The position numbers were made by a program, and so were the translations under genes. From the NCBI GenBank assembly GCA_963721175.1, contig CAVRIG010000023.1, forward strand, positions 186,001-250,000: a stretch of 64,000 nt of DNA. The letters run 5' to 3'. The notes under the pieces were generated by a model, which was not told the DNA's origin, did not search any database, and was given only the letters and a program-made list of their open reading frames with translations. Below, in pieces: positions 26,974-37,194 of the stretch. Every line of letters begins with the position of its first letter. Position 1 is the first letter of the stretch. Origin of the DNA: Aliishimia sp963721175. Lineage in GTDB: Bacteria; Pseudomonadota; Alphaproteobacteria; Rhodobacterales; Rhodobacteraceae.

Positions 26974-27556
26974 TCAGGACGACTTGACTTCGCTCTTGGA
27001 ATTCGCGGCGCTATTGGCACCGCTGGATGCGGTGGCCTGCGCGGTGGGGGCGGAACTCGATTTGCCCGGAAGCGGCCGGCCGCCGGTGGGGCTTCCGGAC
27101 GACAGCGGATCGTCCTGACGCTGCACGGAGCCTTCGAAATGGGCGCCGGATTCGATCGCGATGGTCTTGTGGATGATGTCGCCTTCGACCCGGGCGGTCG
27201 ACGGTCAGGCGGACCTTGAGCCCGCGCACGCGGCCGACGATGCGGCCGTTGATCACGACGTCGTCGGCGATCACTTCGCCCTTGATCGTGGCGGTTTCGC
27301 CGATCGGTCAGCAGATGGGCGCGGATGTCGCCTTCGACGGTGCCTTCGACCTGGATGTCGCCGGTGGTCTTGACGTTGCCGGTGATGTGCAGATCGGCCG
27401 ACAGGACCGAGGCGGGCGGCTTGGCCTTGGGGGCAGCTGGCCTTGAAATCGCTGCCGACGATGTGGACGAGGCATCGCGCTGGGCTGGTCGGATTGCGTC
27501 GGTTTTGCCGGATCAGCCTTGGGGCCGGGCTCGTTGATCTTGCTCTTAGAAAACAT
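26974..27556 (-). CDS. Bactofilin (polymer-forming cytoskeletal protein), frame interrupted
   Basis: When the pieces are read together they give a bactofilin of about 193 residues. The N-terminus is MFSKSKINEPGPKADPAK. The beta-helical DUF583 core follows: DLHITGNVKTTGDIQVEGTVEGDIRAH, then GETATIKGEVIADDVVINGRIVGRVRGLKV, then VEGDIIHKTIAIESGAHFEGSV. A Ser/Gly-rich tail ends in SEVKSS at 26974. Three shifts are visible: one base lost near 27478, and one gained near 27303 and near 27200. Bactofilins polymerise without nucleotides and place cell-wall enzymes. The start lies within the end of the M23 peptidase gene (11-base overlap), a known functional pairing. Confidence 0.82.
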
Positions 27557-28897
27557 CTTTTGCAGCCTTGATATAGGTCATGGGGTTCACGGCCTTGCCG
27601 CCGACCCGCACCTCGTAGTGCAGGTGCGTGCCGGTCGACCGTCCGGATGTTCCCATATCACCGATCCTGTCCCCGCGCGAGACCCTTTGCCCGACCTTCA
27701 CGCGGATTTTCGACTGGTGCGCATAGCGCGTCTCGATGCCGAATTCGTGCTGGATCTTCACCAGGCGGCCATAGCCCGACATCCAGCCTGCATAGGTCAC
27801 CACGCCGTCGGCCGTGGCATAGATCGGGCGTGCCGTTCGGGGGCGGCGAAATCGGTGCCCGTGCATGCATGCGCGGCCCCAGCGAGGGGCCAAAGCCCGA
27901 CGTGAAGCGGAACGCGATCCTTGAGCGGCGAGGCGAAGGGCGCCTTTTGCGCGGCGATCCGGTAGAGGTTGAGCCGGTCCATCTGGTTCAGGATGCGGTT
28001 GGCGCGCAGCGTGTCGCGGCTGAGGGTTCCTCGCCGCGGGTCGAAAAGCGACAGCGGCGTGAGCGGGCCGCCCTGGCCGGAATAGCCGCGGCGCACCTGC
28101 TCGATGATGTCGTCGGTGGTCATGCCGGCCGCTGCGGAACATCTTGTCCAGCGGCTCGACCGAGACGGTCATCGCCTCTTCGAGCTGGCGGAAGATCTGG
28201 TCGTTCTGTTCTTCCATCAGCGCGATCTTCATGTTGCCAGCTCGTCGGCCCGCAACAGCGCATCCTGCGCATCCGCGATGACCTTGTCACGCTCGGCGCG
28301 GTGTCGCGCCAGCGCGTCGGCCAGGAAATCGATCGGCGCGCCGGCCCTTGACGTCGCGATCGCGGCGCGCGGCATCGCCGTCCGCGATCTGCCGTTCCAG
28401 CGTGGCCAGTTGCGGTTCGCGTGGTCTCGCGTTCCTTCATCGTGTCGCGCAGCGTGGCCTGGATCACTTCGATCCCGGTCTCGAGCTCGCGGCGGCGGGT
28501 TTCGGAGTCCAGCAGTTCCGACTGCATCGACCGAAATCTGCGCCAGCGCGGCGTTGAAGCGCTCCTGCGCCGCCAGCGCCTCGTCGGCGCGCTCGTCGCG
28601 TTGCGGCGACAGGTCGTTCAGACGCGCCTGGTAGGTCTGCTGGTCGCGCTTGGCCTGTTCGCGGAAGTTGCCGGCCCCGATGCTGTCCATCAGCAGGATC
28701 GCGGTGGCGATGATCGCCCATGACACCAGCAAGGCACAGCCGGTGAAGCCGACGAGCTGGGTCCCGGGTCGCAGCCGGATGAACCGGGTATCGTTGTCGG
28801 ATCTCAGAAACACCCGGCGTTCGGGAAAATAACGCTCCAAGAGCGCATGTGTTCTGATGAGCAATGCTGTACGCAAACGGCCTGTCCTTCGTTCCAT
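27546..28897 (-). CDS. M23 family peptidoglycan endopeptidase with membrane anchor and coiled coil, frame interrupted
   Basis: The rebuilt protein of about 450 residues has a cytosolic basic start, one transmembrane helix (LVGFTGCALLVSWAIIATAILLM, about 49-71), a long coiled-coil region (QAKRDQQTYQARLNDLSPQRDE..., ETGIEVIQATLRDTMKERETT...) and a C-terminal LytM/M23 domain. The latter has ATADGVVTYAGWMSGYGRLVKIQHEFGIETRYAHQSK and GTSGRSTGTHLHYEV, so the zinc-ligand HLHYE is present. At least six shifts occur between 28530 and 27850, mostly single-base gains. It is the upstream partner of the bactofilin gene, like LmdC-bactofilin pairs that shape the cell wall. Confidence 0.82.
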
Positions 28898-29079
28898 CCC
28901 GGAAACAGCGCATTATTTTTCGACTAGGCGCCTTGACCCGTTGCATACGCGCACCGAAAAGGACGGGCAAGGCTCCCGGGGCGTTCAATTGCAACTGTTG
29001 CGAGAATACGCTCAAATGGGCAAAAAACCGCCGAGACCAACGGCTTGTGCGTCACCGGAAAGGTCCGAACGCCGGAGCG

Positions 29080-29897
29080 TCAGGATGTCGCGCCTTCTGC
29101 CAGCGGCCAGTAGAAATCGGGCGGAATACCAGCTTCTGCGCGCTTTTCCTCGTTGAAGGGCGGCTTGAGCTGCCCGTGAAAGTGGCGCCGCACGAGGTCG
29201 TGAAAGACCGTCACGGGATCCGCGTCGGCACGCCCGCAGAGGAAGTGAAACCATTTCGAGCCGTAGGCGACATGGTGCACTTCCTCGGCATAGATCGATC
29301 TCCAGCGCTTCGACCGCACGCGTGGCGCCGGCCTTGCGGAAGAGCTCGATCATGCCCGGAGTCACGTCCAGCCCGCGCGCCTCCAGCACCATGGGCACGA
29401 CGGCCAGCCGGCCCATCAGATCGTCGGCCGTGTCTTCGGCGGCCCGCCACATGCCGGCATGTGCGGGCAAGGCGCCATAGTGGCTGCCCAGTTCCTCGAG
29501 ACAGTCGCAGATCAGGTTGAAGTGCTTTGATTCCTCGTCCGCGGACTTTACCCAGTCGTCGTAGAACCCCATCGGCATCGGCACGTGGCCGAACCGCGCG
29601 ATGATGTCCCAGTGCAGGTCGACCGCGTTCAGCTCGATATGCGCGACGGCGTGCAGCAGCGCGATCCGGCCCCTCTCGGACCGGGCCGGCGCCGCGGCAC
29701 GTCGCGCGGATCGAGAAGCTCGGGTTTCGCGGGTCGTGCGGGATGCTGCGGCGGCTCGGCCTCGCCTATGGGGATGTGTCGCCGCGCCCCCTGGCATCGC
29801 GCCAGGTCTTCGCGTGGCGATGCGACAGGGCGGTCTTCTCGCGTCCATCGGCGCAGGAGAGCACCTCCAGCGCCATCTGCGTCAGCGTGCGGGTCAC
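29080..29897 (-). CDS. DUF455 ferritin-like protein, frame interrupted
   Basis: The rebuilt protein of about 270 residues matches the DUF455 family, ferritin-like four-helix proteins with carboxylate/histidine metal ligands. Key parts are GRIALLHAVAHIELNAVDLHWDI (EL..D..W), YDDWVKSADEESKHFNLICDCLEELGSHYG (EE..H) and IYAEEVHHVAYGSKWFHFLC (EE.HH). Its function is unproven. The start is GTG 29897, overlapping the bcp stop (GTGA). Shifts lie near 29785, 29690 and 29300. The end FYWPLAEGA is intact. Confidence 0.8.
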
Positions 29898-30357
29898 AGG
29901 CCGCGCACGGCCTCCAGCACCTCTTCGGCGTGGCCCGGCACCTTGACCTTGCGCCAGGCTCTGCGCGATCTTGCCGTCCGCTCCGATCAGGAAAGTGGAC
30001 CGCTCGATGCCCATGAATTTCTTGCCGTACATGCTCTTTTCCTTCCAGACGCCATAGTCCTCGCACACCTCGCCATTCTCGTCCGACAGCAGCGGGCATC
30101 GTCAGGTCATGCTTGGCCGCGAACTTGTCGTGGCTGGCCAGTCCGTCCTTCGAGATGCCGAAGACCTTGCAACCGGCCGCGTCGAAGTCACCCTTCAGCC
30201 CCGAAAACGCGATCGATTCCTTGGTGCAACCCGAGGTATCATCGCGGGGATAGAAGAACAAAACCACGGGCCCGCCGCGCAGTTCGGAGAGCGTGACGGA
30301 GCCTCCACCGGTTGCGGGCAGTGTGAAGTCAGGGGCGGTTTCATGGATTTCGGTCAT
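29894..30357 (-). CDS. bcp: Thioredoxin-dependent peroxiredoxin (BCP/PrxQ type), frame interrupted
   Basis: The rebuilt protein of about 153 residues is an atypical peroxiredoxin that reduces hydroperoxides. It has TAPDFTLPATGGGSVTLSELRG, FFYPRDDTSGCTKE with the peroxidatic Cys44, then GISKDGLASHDKFAAKHDLTMP, YGVWKEKSMYGKKFMGIERSTFLI and KVKVPGHAEEVLEAVRGL. The resolving cysteine usual five residues after Cys44 is replaced (SI), so it would act as a 1-Cys type or use Cys71-region chemistry. Two single-base gains, near 30095 and 29960, break the frame. The start is ATG 30357; it is divergent from the AsmA-like gene by 88 bases. Confidence 0.86.
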
Positions 30358-30445
30358 CTTAAGGGCCCTCCTTGTGCAATGACTGGTGCCGCAACGGCGG
30401 TGGCAGCGCAACTCATTCTAGGCCAGCGCCTGCGAGATTAAAGCG

Positions 30446-33400
30446 ATGCCGAAAAAAGAGAACACGGAAGAGGCAGTGGCGGAACGACCGCGCCGGTGGT
30501 CGCTTGTGCGCAGGCTGCTGCTGGCCTGCGGGATCGTGGCCGCGGTTGTCGGGGGCCTGGCAAGCGGGATGGCGTGGTGGATCACCGACCGGCCCGTGGA
30601 TGCGCCCGTCTGGCTGCAGGATCGGATCGAGGCGCGCCTCGAGCGCAACGCCCCGGGCGTGCACGTGAATTTCGGCAAGATGGAAGTGACGGTACATGAG
30701 GGTTGGCGACCCACCGTGCGCCTGCGCAACGTCGATATCGAGACCGTCGAGGGTCAACCGCTGCTCGCGCTGACGGAGTTGCAGGCCACGCTCGCGATGC
30801 GGCCCTTGCTCAGCGGACGGGTCCAGCCGAGGACGGTCGCGTTGTCGGGCATCTTCGCGACCTTGCGCCGGGACCGGAACGGTCAGCTCAGCCTCGTGGC
30901 ATCGGACGAAAGTTCGGCGTCGGTCCGCGAAGCCGCGACGCTCATCGATTTGGTCGATCAGGTTGACGAATTGTTCCAGCAACCCGAACTGGCCGCTCTG
31001 ACCCAGGTCGATGTCGATGCGGTCACGCTGCGGCTCGAGGATGCGCGGGCGCGGCGGGCGTGGACGGTGGATGGCGCGCGGCTTCGCTTTCGGCGGGAGG
31101 GTAATGACCTCAACCTCTCCGCAGATCTCGCTATCCTGGGCGGTGGAGCGCAGGTGGCGACGATGGAGGCGAATTACTCCAGCCGCATCGGCGATCGCGC
31201 GGCCCGAATTCGGCATGACGGTCGCGGACGTGCCGGCCGAGGACCTGGCGGTGTTCAACCCGGCTTTCGGTTGGCTGGGGGGGCTGCAGGCACCGATTTC
31301 GGGTGCGGTCCGGGGCGGTGTCGAGCCGGGCGGCCAGTTGTCGCCGATCAACGCCACGCTGCAGATCGGCGAGGGCGTGCTGCAACCCACGCGCAAGACG
31401 CGGCCGGTGCCCTTCAAAAGCGCACGCACCTATTTCACGTTCGATCCGGCGCGCAACGAGCTGGTCTTCGATCAGCTTTCGGTCGACAGCGCCTGGGTCA
31501 AGGGTCAGCTGGAAGGCCGGGCGCGGCTGTCAGGGCTGGAAAAGGGCACACTCGAGGAGTTGACCGGACAGTTGCGCCTGTCCGGCCTCACGCTCGACCC
31601 GCCCGGGCTTTATCCCGAGCCGCGCGCGCTGGAGGGCGCCGAGGTCGATTTCCGGCTCCGACCCGATCCCTTCCACCTCGAAGTGGGCCAGATGCGCATT
31701 CTGGATCAGGGCAACTCCATGCTGATCGACGGATCTCTGGAGGCGCGGCCCGAAGGATGGCGGCTGGCCGTGGATGGGCGGATGGCGCGGCTTGCGCCGG
31801 ATCGACTGCTGGCGCTCTGGCCGCCGGGCGCGGTCACGAAGTCGCGCGCCTGGGTAGAGAAAAACCTGCTGGCCGGGCGCGTCCGCGACATTCAATTCGC
31901 ATTGCGAATGCGGCCGGACATGCCGGCCGGCACGCGTCCCGACATCCACCTCAGCTTCGGGTTCGAGGATGCGACGGCCAAGGTCGCCAAGACCTTGCCG
32001 CCGATGACGGACGCCAAGGGCGTCGCGTCGCTGTTCCGCGAAAGGTTCGTGGTGACGGTCGAGCAGGGACGCATCGAGGCGCCCGAGGGAGGCGCCATCG
32101 ACCTTGCCGGGTCGTCCTTCATCGTGCCCGACGTGACGGTAAAGGACGGGGCGCCGGCCATTGCGCGGTTGCACACCGACAGCACGATCACGGCTGCGCT
32201 GTCCCTCCTGAACATGGAGCCTTTGGCCATCCTCAAGAAATCCGATCTGCCGGCCTCGCTCGCGGAGGGGCGCGCAAGCCTGGATGTCAAACTGGCGTTT
32301 CCGATGATCAAGGGGCTGAAGCCGGATCGGGTCGAGTTCGACGCGAGCGGGGAGTTGCAGGACTTCGCCAGTACCGTGCTGGCGCCGGGGCGACGGCTGG
32401 CTGCACCGCGATTCGACGTCGTGGCCTCCAACGAAGGGCTGGAGATTTCTGGCGACGGCACGTTCGACGGCATTCCGGTCTCTGCCCGATGGTCGAAGCC
32501 GCTCGGACCGGGCCTGGAGGGAAAAAGCCAGGTCACGGCAGATCTCCAGCTCTCGTCCGAGACCGTGGAGGCGCTCCGGATCGGCTTGCCGCCGGGGACG
32601 GTGAACGGGCAGGGTGTCGGCCGGTTGCAGCTCGACTTCGACCTCGACACGCCGCCCCGGTTCGAACTGACCAGCGATCTGTCCGGACTGGGGGTGTCGA
32701 TCCCGTCGCTCGGGTGGTCGCTCCCGCGCGGAGAGACGGGTGAGTTGCTGGTCGCCGGCACGTTGGGTCAGCCCGCCACGATCGAGCGTCTGGAACTCGA
32801 TGCTCCGGGTCTGAGCGCCTTGGGGCGGGTGGATCTGCGAAAATCCGGCGGACTGGAGGCGGCGAGCTTCGACCGGGTGCGGATCGGCGGATGGTTCGAT
32901 GCGCCGGTGCGGCTCGTCGGGCGCGGCGCGGGCGTGCCCCCCGCGATCCAGGTGCGCGGGGGCACGCTCGACCTGCGGCGCGCGCAGTTCGGCAAGGGGG
33001 GCGGCGGCCGGTCCGGTCCGGTGTCCCTGTCGCTGGACCGGCTGCAGATCAACGACACGATCGCGCTGACCGGCCTGCGCGGGGATTTCAGCGTGAGCGG
33101 CGGGCTCACGGGAAATTTTCGCGGGCAGGTCAACGGTGAGGCCGCCGTGACCGGCGAGGTGGGGCCGCAAGGCGGGCGCAGCGCCTTCCGCATCCGGTCC
33201 GACAATGCCGGTGCCGTCTTTGCCGCGGCCGGCCTGCTGAAACAGGCGCGGGGCGGGGAGATGTCACTGGTGCTGCAACCGGTGGGCACGGCCGGCGCGT
33301 TCAACGGCTCGCTTTCGATACGCGACACGCGGATCCAGGACGCCCCGGCGATCGCGGCGCTCTTCAACGCGCTCTCCGTCGTCGGGCTGCTCGAGCAGAT

Positions 33401-33839
33401 GAACGGGCAGGGCCTTCATTTCGCCGAGGTGGATGCCGCCTTCCGGCTGACACCCGACCAGGTGACGCTGACGCAGGCGAGCGCGGTGGGGCCGTCGATC
33501 GGGCTCTCGATGGACGGAACCTATGACGTGAACCAGTCGCTGCTCGACATGCGCGGAGTGTTCTCGCCGATCTACCTCATCAACGGTGTCGGTTCGGTGC
33601 TGACGCGCAAGGGGGAGGGATTGATCGGCTTCAATTTCAGCCTGACCGGCCCGGCGCAGAAGCCGCGGGTGCAGGTGAACCCGCTCTCCGCGCTGACGCC
33701 GTCGATCTTTCGCGAGCTTTTCCGCAGCCCGCCTCCGGACGTGGCCGTCGAACCCGGGGAGAGGCCAGGGGCCACGCCGCGCCTGCAGACCGACTCGTCC
33801 GAGCGGTCGACCGTTGCCCCGCGGGGCGGCAATCGCTAA
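30446..33839 (+). CDS. AsmA/YhdP-like large envelope protein (DUF3971), frame interrupted once
   Basis: The span encodes about 1,130 residues. An N-terminal membrane anchor (SLVRRLLLACGIVAAVVGGLASGMAWWITD, about 18-47) is followed by repeated beta-rich segments (VRLRNVDIET, LQATLAMRPLLSGRVQPRTVALSG...) as in AsmA-like proteins, bridge-like proteins that span the envelope and help move phospholipids. The C-terminus (GLLKQARGGEMSLVLQPVG..., YLINGVGSVLTRKGEGLIGFNFSLTGPAQKPRVQVNPLSALTPSIFRELFR) is the conserved DUF3971/AsmA_2 end. One extra base near 31201 (RIGDRA-PEFGMTV) splits the frame. It is followed by queA 10 bases later and is probably co-transcribed. Confidence 0.85.
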
Positions 33840-33849
33840 GCGCGCGGCC

Positions 33850-34929
33850 ATGAAGCTCGAGGATTTCGACTACGACCTGCCGGACGACAGGATCGCGACG
33901 CGGCCGGCGCAGCCCAGAACCTCGGCCCGTCTTCTGGTGGCGGAGCATGGCGAGACAAGGGATGCGCGGGTCTCGGAATTGCCGGACTTCCTGCGGCCCG
34001 GCGACCGGTTGATCCTGAACGACACCAAGGTCATCCCGGCGCGCCTCACCGGCACAAGGCGGCGCGCGACCGGGCAGGGAACGGCGGAGGCGCGGATCGA
34101 GGCGACGCTGCTGGCCGCGGAGCCTGACGGCGGGTGGCGGGCGCTGGTGAAACCGCTGCGCAAACTGCAGTTGGGCGAGACGGTGGAGTTCGCGGCCGGG
34201 CTGGCGGCTTTTCTCGAACGGATCGAGGACGGGCAGGCCCTCTTGCGCTTCAATCTGGAGGGCGCGGCATTCCAGGCAGCACTCAACGAGGCGGGCGCGA
34301 TGCCGCTGCCGCCGTACATCGCCGCGCGCCGAGCGGCAGATGCGCAGGACAGAACGGATTACCAGTCCGTCTTCGCGCGTGAGAGTGGCGCCGTCGCGGC
34401 CCCGACCGCGTCGCTCCATTTCGACGCGGACCTGCTCGAGGCGTTGCGGGAGCGCGGAGTTGAGTTCACCACTGTCACGCTCCACGTGGGTGCAGGCACA
34501 TTTCTGCCGGTGAAGGTCGAGGACGTGACTGCGCACCGGATGCACGCGGAATGGGGTCGGATCAGCGAGGCGGCCGCCGCCGAGATCGCCCGGACGCGAG
34601 ACGCCGGCGGACGGATCATCCCCGTCGGCACCACCGCGCTGCGCCTGATCGAAACCGCGGCGCGCGAGACCGGCCGCGTGAGGCCGTGGGAAGGCGAGAC
34701 GGACATCTTCATCTACCCCGGATTCGAGTTCCGGGCGACGGACGCGCTGGTAACGAATTTTCACCTTCCGAAGTCCACGCTGCTCATGCTGGTTTCGGCC
34801 CTCATGGGGCGGGAGCGTATCATGGACATCTACTCACATGCGATACGGCGGGATTACCGCTTTTTCTCGTACGGCGACGCGTCGCTGCTGGTTCCCTCTG
34901 GCAGCGGCCGCTCGAAAGCGTCTATGTAG
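33850..34929 (+). CDS. queA: tRNA preQ1(34) S-adenosylmethionine ribosyltransferase-isomerase
   Basis: QueA transfers and isomerises the ribosyl part of SAM onto preQ1 in tRNA, the penultimate step to queuosine. The 359 residues open MKLEDFDYDLPDDRIATRPAQPR and carry GDRLILNDTKVIPARLTG, the FTTVTLHVGAGTFLPVKVEDVTAHRMHAEW block, and the C-terminal NFHLPKSTLLMLVSALMGRE and YGDASLL. I chose ATG 33850 (MKLEDF) over the in-frame 33814 because homologues start there. It is tightly linked to the AsmA-like gene upstream. Confidence 0.96.
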   Translation: MKLEDFDYDLPDDRIATRPAQPRTSARLLVAEHGETRDARVSELPDFLRPGDRLILNDTKVIPARLTGTRRRATGQGTAEARIEATLLAAEPDGGWRALVKPLRKLQLGETVEFAAGLAAFLERIEDGQALLRFNLEGAAFQAALNEAGAMPLPPYIAARRAADAQDRTDYQSVFARESGAVAAPTASLHFDADLLEALRERGVEFTTVTLHVGAGTFLPVKVEDVTAHRMHAEWGRISEAAAAEIARTRDAGGRIIPVGTTALRLIETAARETGRVRPWEGETDIFIYPGFEFRATDALVTNFHLPKSTLLMLVSALMGRERIMDIYSHAIRRDYRFFSYGDASLLVPSGSGRSKASM

Positions 34930-35014
34930 CGCGCGATCAGGGCCGATTCCGGCAGCGCGACGGCCGGATGATCCAACGAAGCCCCGCAGTCTCGGCGACC
35001 AGGAAGGCGACACG

Positions 35015-36271
35015 ATGATCCAGGTCCTCCAAAGCGCTTGGGCACTGCTCTTCGGCATGGGACTCCTGCAGGTCGGCAACGGGATGCAGGGCACTCTGCT
35101 GGGCATTCGCGGCCAGATCGAATCCTTCTCCACGCTCGAGATGTCGATCGTCATCTCGGCCTACTTCGTCGGCTTTCTGGGCGGCAGCCGCATGGCGCCG
35201 GAACTGATCCGAAGGGTGGGGCACGTCCGCGTCTTTGCCGCGCTGGCCTCGATGATCTCCGCCATCCTGATCCTCTACCCGGTCTTTCCCGATCCCTGGG
35301 TCTGGACCTTCGCGCGTGTGCTGATCGGGTTTTGTTTCTCGGCCGTCTACGTGACCTCAGAAAGCTGGCTCAACAACGCGGCCACGAACGAGACGCGGGG
35401 TCAGGCGCTTTCGGCCTACATGATCGTGCAAACGGTCGGCATCGTCGTGGCGCAGGGGATGCTCGTGCTGGCCGATCCGTCCGGCTACGTGCTCTTCGTG
35501 ATCCCCTCCATCCTCGTGTCGTTCGCGATCACGCCGATCCTGCTGTCCGTCAGCCCGACACCGGCGTTCGAGCGAACGAAGCCGATGAGCGTCCTGCAAC
35601 TCTACAGGGTCTCGCCGCTCGGGTTCATGGGCATGTTCCTCCTGGGCGGCGTCTTTGCCGCGCAGTTCGGGATGGCCGCCGTCTATGGCACGCAGGCGGG
35701 ATTGAGCGTCGTGCAGATCTCGACCTTCGTGTCGGCGATCTTCATCGGCGCGATCGTCACCCAGTATCCGATCGGCTGGTTCTCGGACCGGGTGGACCGC
35801 CGCCGGCTGGTCATCGTGGTCGCGGCCCTGGGCGGCATCGGCACCACCATCGGCGCGCTCTTCGGCGACAGTTTTCCGGTTCTGCTGGCGGCCGGCTTCG
35901 TGATGGGGGGCACGTCCAACCCGCTCTACTCCCTGCTGATCGCTCATACCAACGATTTCCTGGAGCAGGAGGACATGGCCGGCGCGTCGGGAGGCATGGT
36001 GTTCGTCAACGGCCTCGGCGCGATCGCGGGTCCGCTGATCACCGGGTGGGCGATGGAAACCTTCGGCCCTCCCGGCTTCTTCTGGTTCGTCACGCTGCTT
36101 CTCGCGGCGCTCGTGCTCTACGGGCTCTACCGGATGACGCAACGACCTGCGGTGGCGTCCCAGGAGACCGGCGCTTACGTGCCGATCATGCCCGCATCCA
36201 GCAGGGTGGCTGTTGAAGTCGTCCAGGACCTCGCCTTAGTGGAGTCACGAGACGATGCGTCAAACGGCTGA
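35015..36271 (+). CDS. MFS transporter (YcaD/major facilitator type)
   Basis: This 418-residue integral membrane protein has about 12 hydrophobic helices. The N-terminal half includes LLFGMGLLQVGNGMQGTLLGIRGQ and SAYFVGFLGGS; the typical loop after helix 8 is PIGWFSDRVDRRRLVI, and LLAAGFVMGGTSNPLYSLLIAHTNDFLE lies in the C-terminal half. The polar tail carries PASSRVAVEVVQDLALVES. The pattern fits the YcaD-like branch of the MFS; the substrate is unknown. The start is ATG 35015, preceded by AGGAAGG; longer versions to 34838 would run back into queA. Confidence 0.9.
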   Translation: MIQVLQSAWALLFGMGLLQVGNGMQGTLLGIRGQIESFSTLEMSIVISAYFVGFLGGSRMAPELIRRVGHVRVFAALASMISAILILYPVFPDPWVWTFARVLIGFCFSAVYVTSESWLNNAATNETRGQALSAYMIVQTVGIVVAQGMLVLADPSGYVLFVIPSILVSFAITPILLSVSPTPAFERTKPMSVLQLYRVSPLGFMGMFLLGGVFAAQFGMAAVYGTQAGLSVVQISTFVSAIFIGAIVTQYPIGWFSDRVDRRRLVIVVAALGGIGTTIGALFGDSFPVLLAAGFVMGGTSNPLYSLLIAHTNDFLEQEDMAGASGGMVFVNGLGAIAGPLITGWAMETFGPPGFFWFVTLLLAALVLYGLYRMTQRPAVASQETGAYVPIMPASSRVAVEVVQDLALVESRDDASNG

Positions 36272-36389
36272 TGCCGTGAGTGTTTTGTGTCGGAATGTAG
36301 GCAATTGTGATTATGCACGGCCGGCTGGCTTTGCAACGGTAACGGAATGGTAACCATGTTGCTTGGGGTGACGATCAAAGGAGAAGGAC

Positions 36390-36974
36390 ATGATCGGTCC
36401 GGAAGAGGTACTCGGGTTCTGGCTGGATGAAACCGGGGCGGAGGGGTGGTTCAGGCAGGATGAGGCGTTCGACGCGCGCATCCGCGACGACTTTCAGGAG
36501 ACTTGGGCAAAGGTCATGCAGGGCGCCTGTTCGCTCTGGCTGACATATCCAAGCGGTACGCTGGCGTATGTCATCGTGGCGGATCAGCTGTCGCGGAACA
36601 TGTTCCGCGGGACGGCCAAGGCGTTCGCATCGGACCGGCTCGCGCTCGCGGCCGCGAAATCCGCGGTGGACAAGGGCTGGGATCTGCGCATCGCCGAACC
36701 GGCGCGGGTTCTGTTCTACATGCCCATGATGCATTCGGAAAATCTCTGCGATCAGGAGCGCTGCGTGCGCCTGATGCACGAACGGCTGCCTGAGCATGGG
36801 GGCAGCTACCTGCGCCATGCCCGCGCCCATCGTGAGGTGATCCGACAGTTCGGCCGTTTCCCCTCGCGGAACGCGGCTCTGGGGCGGGCGACCACCGGTG
36901 CCGAAGCGGCTTTTCTTGCCGGTGGCGGATATCGCGCAACCGTGCGTGAGATCGAACTTCAAGAGGCGAGCTGA
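36390..36974 (+). CDS. DUF924 family protein
   Basis: This 194-residue protein shows the DUF924 signature: EEVLGFWLDETGAEGWFRQDEAFDARIRDDF at the start, ADQLSRNMFRGTAKAFASD in the middle (the RN..RG..AFA.D motif) and RHARAHREVIRQFGRFPSRNAALGR near the end. The fold is alpha-helical, TPR-like; the biochemical role is unknown. The start at 36390 has a strong AAAGGAGAAGGAC ribosome site. It stands alone between the MFS gene and lpd. Confidence 0.9.
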   Translation: MIGPEEVLGFWLDETGAEGWFRQDEAFDARIRDDFQETWAKVMQGACSLWLTYPSGTLAYVIVADQLSRNMFRGTAKAFASDRLALAAAKSAVDKGWDLRIAEPARVLFYMPMMHSENLCDQERCVRLMHERLPEHGGSYLRHARAHREVIRQFGRFPSRNAALGRATTGAEAAFLAGGGYRATVREIELQEAS

Positions 36975-37194
36975 AGGCTCGAGCCGGTTCGCCTGTTTTC
37001 CTTGCGGCGGTGTCATGCGCCGTCGGCGTAAACTCGCAGGTGACAGCGTTAAGTCGCGCACACTGCAACGGCGTTCCGCGCTTTCCATCGCGGGCATGGG
37101 CCGCAGCCGCTTTCGCATACTGTCGATTGAACGGGTCCCGAAACTTGGTTAAGGCTGAACCGATTTCCGGAACCTGATCTTGAAGGGACAGTAC

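Noticed and set aside
31530..33170. 546-residue minus-strand frame inside the AsmA-like gene
   Set aside because: Shadow frame: the plus strand encodes a continuous envelope protein, and this one is Arg/Gln-rich and featureless.
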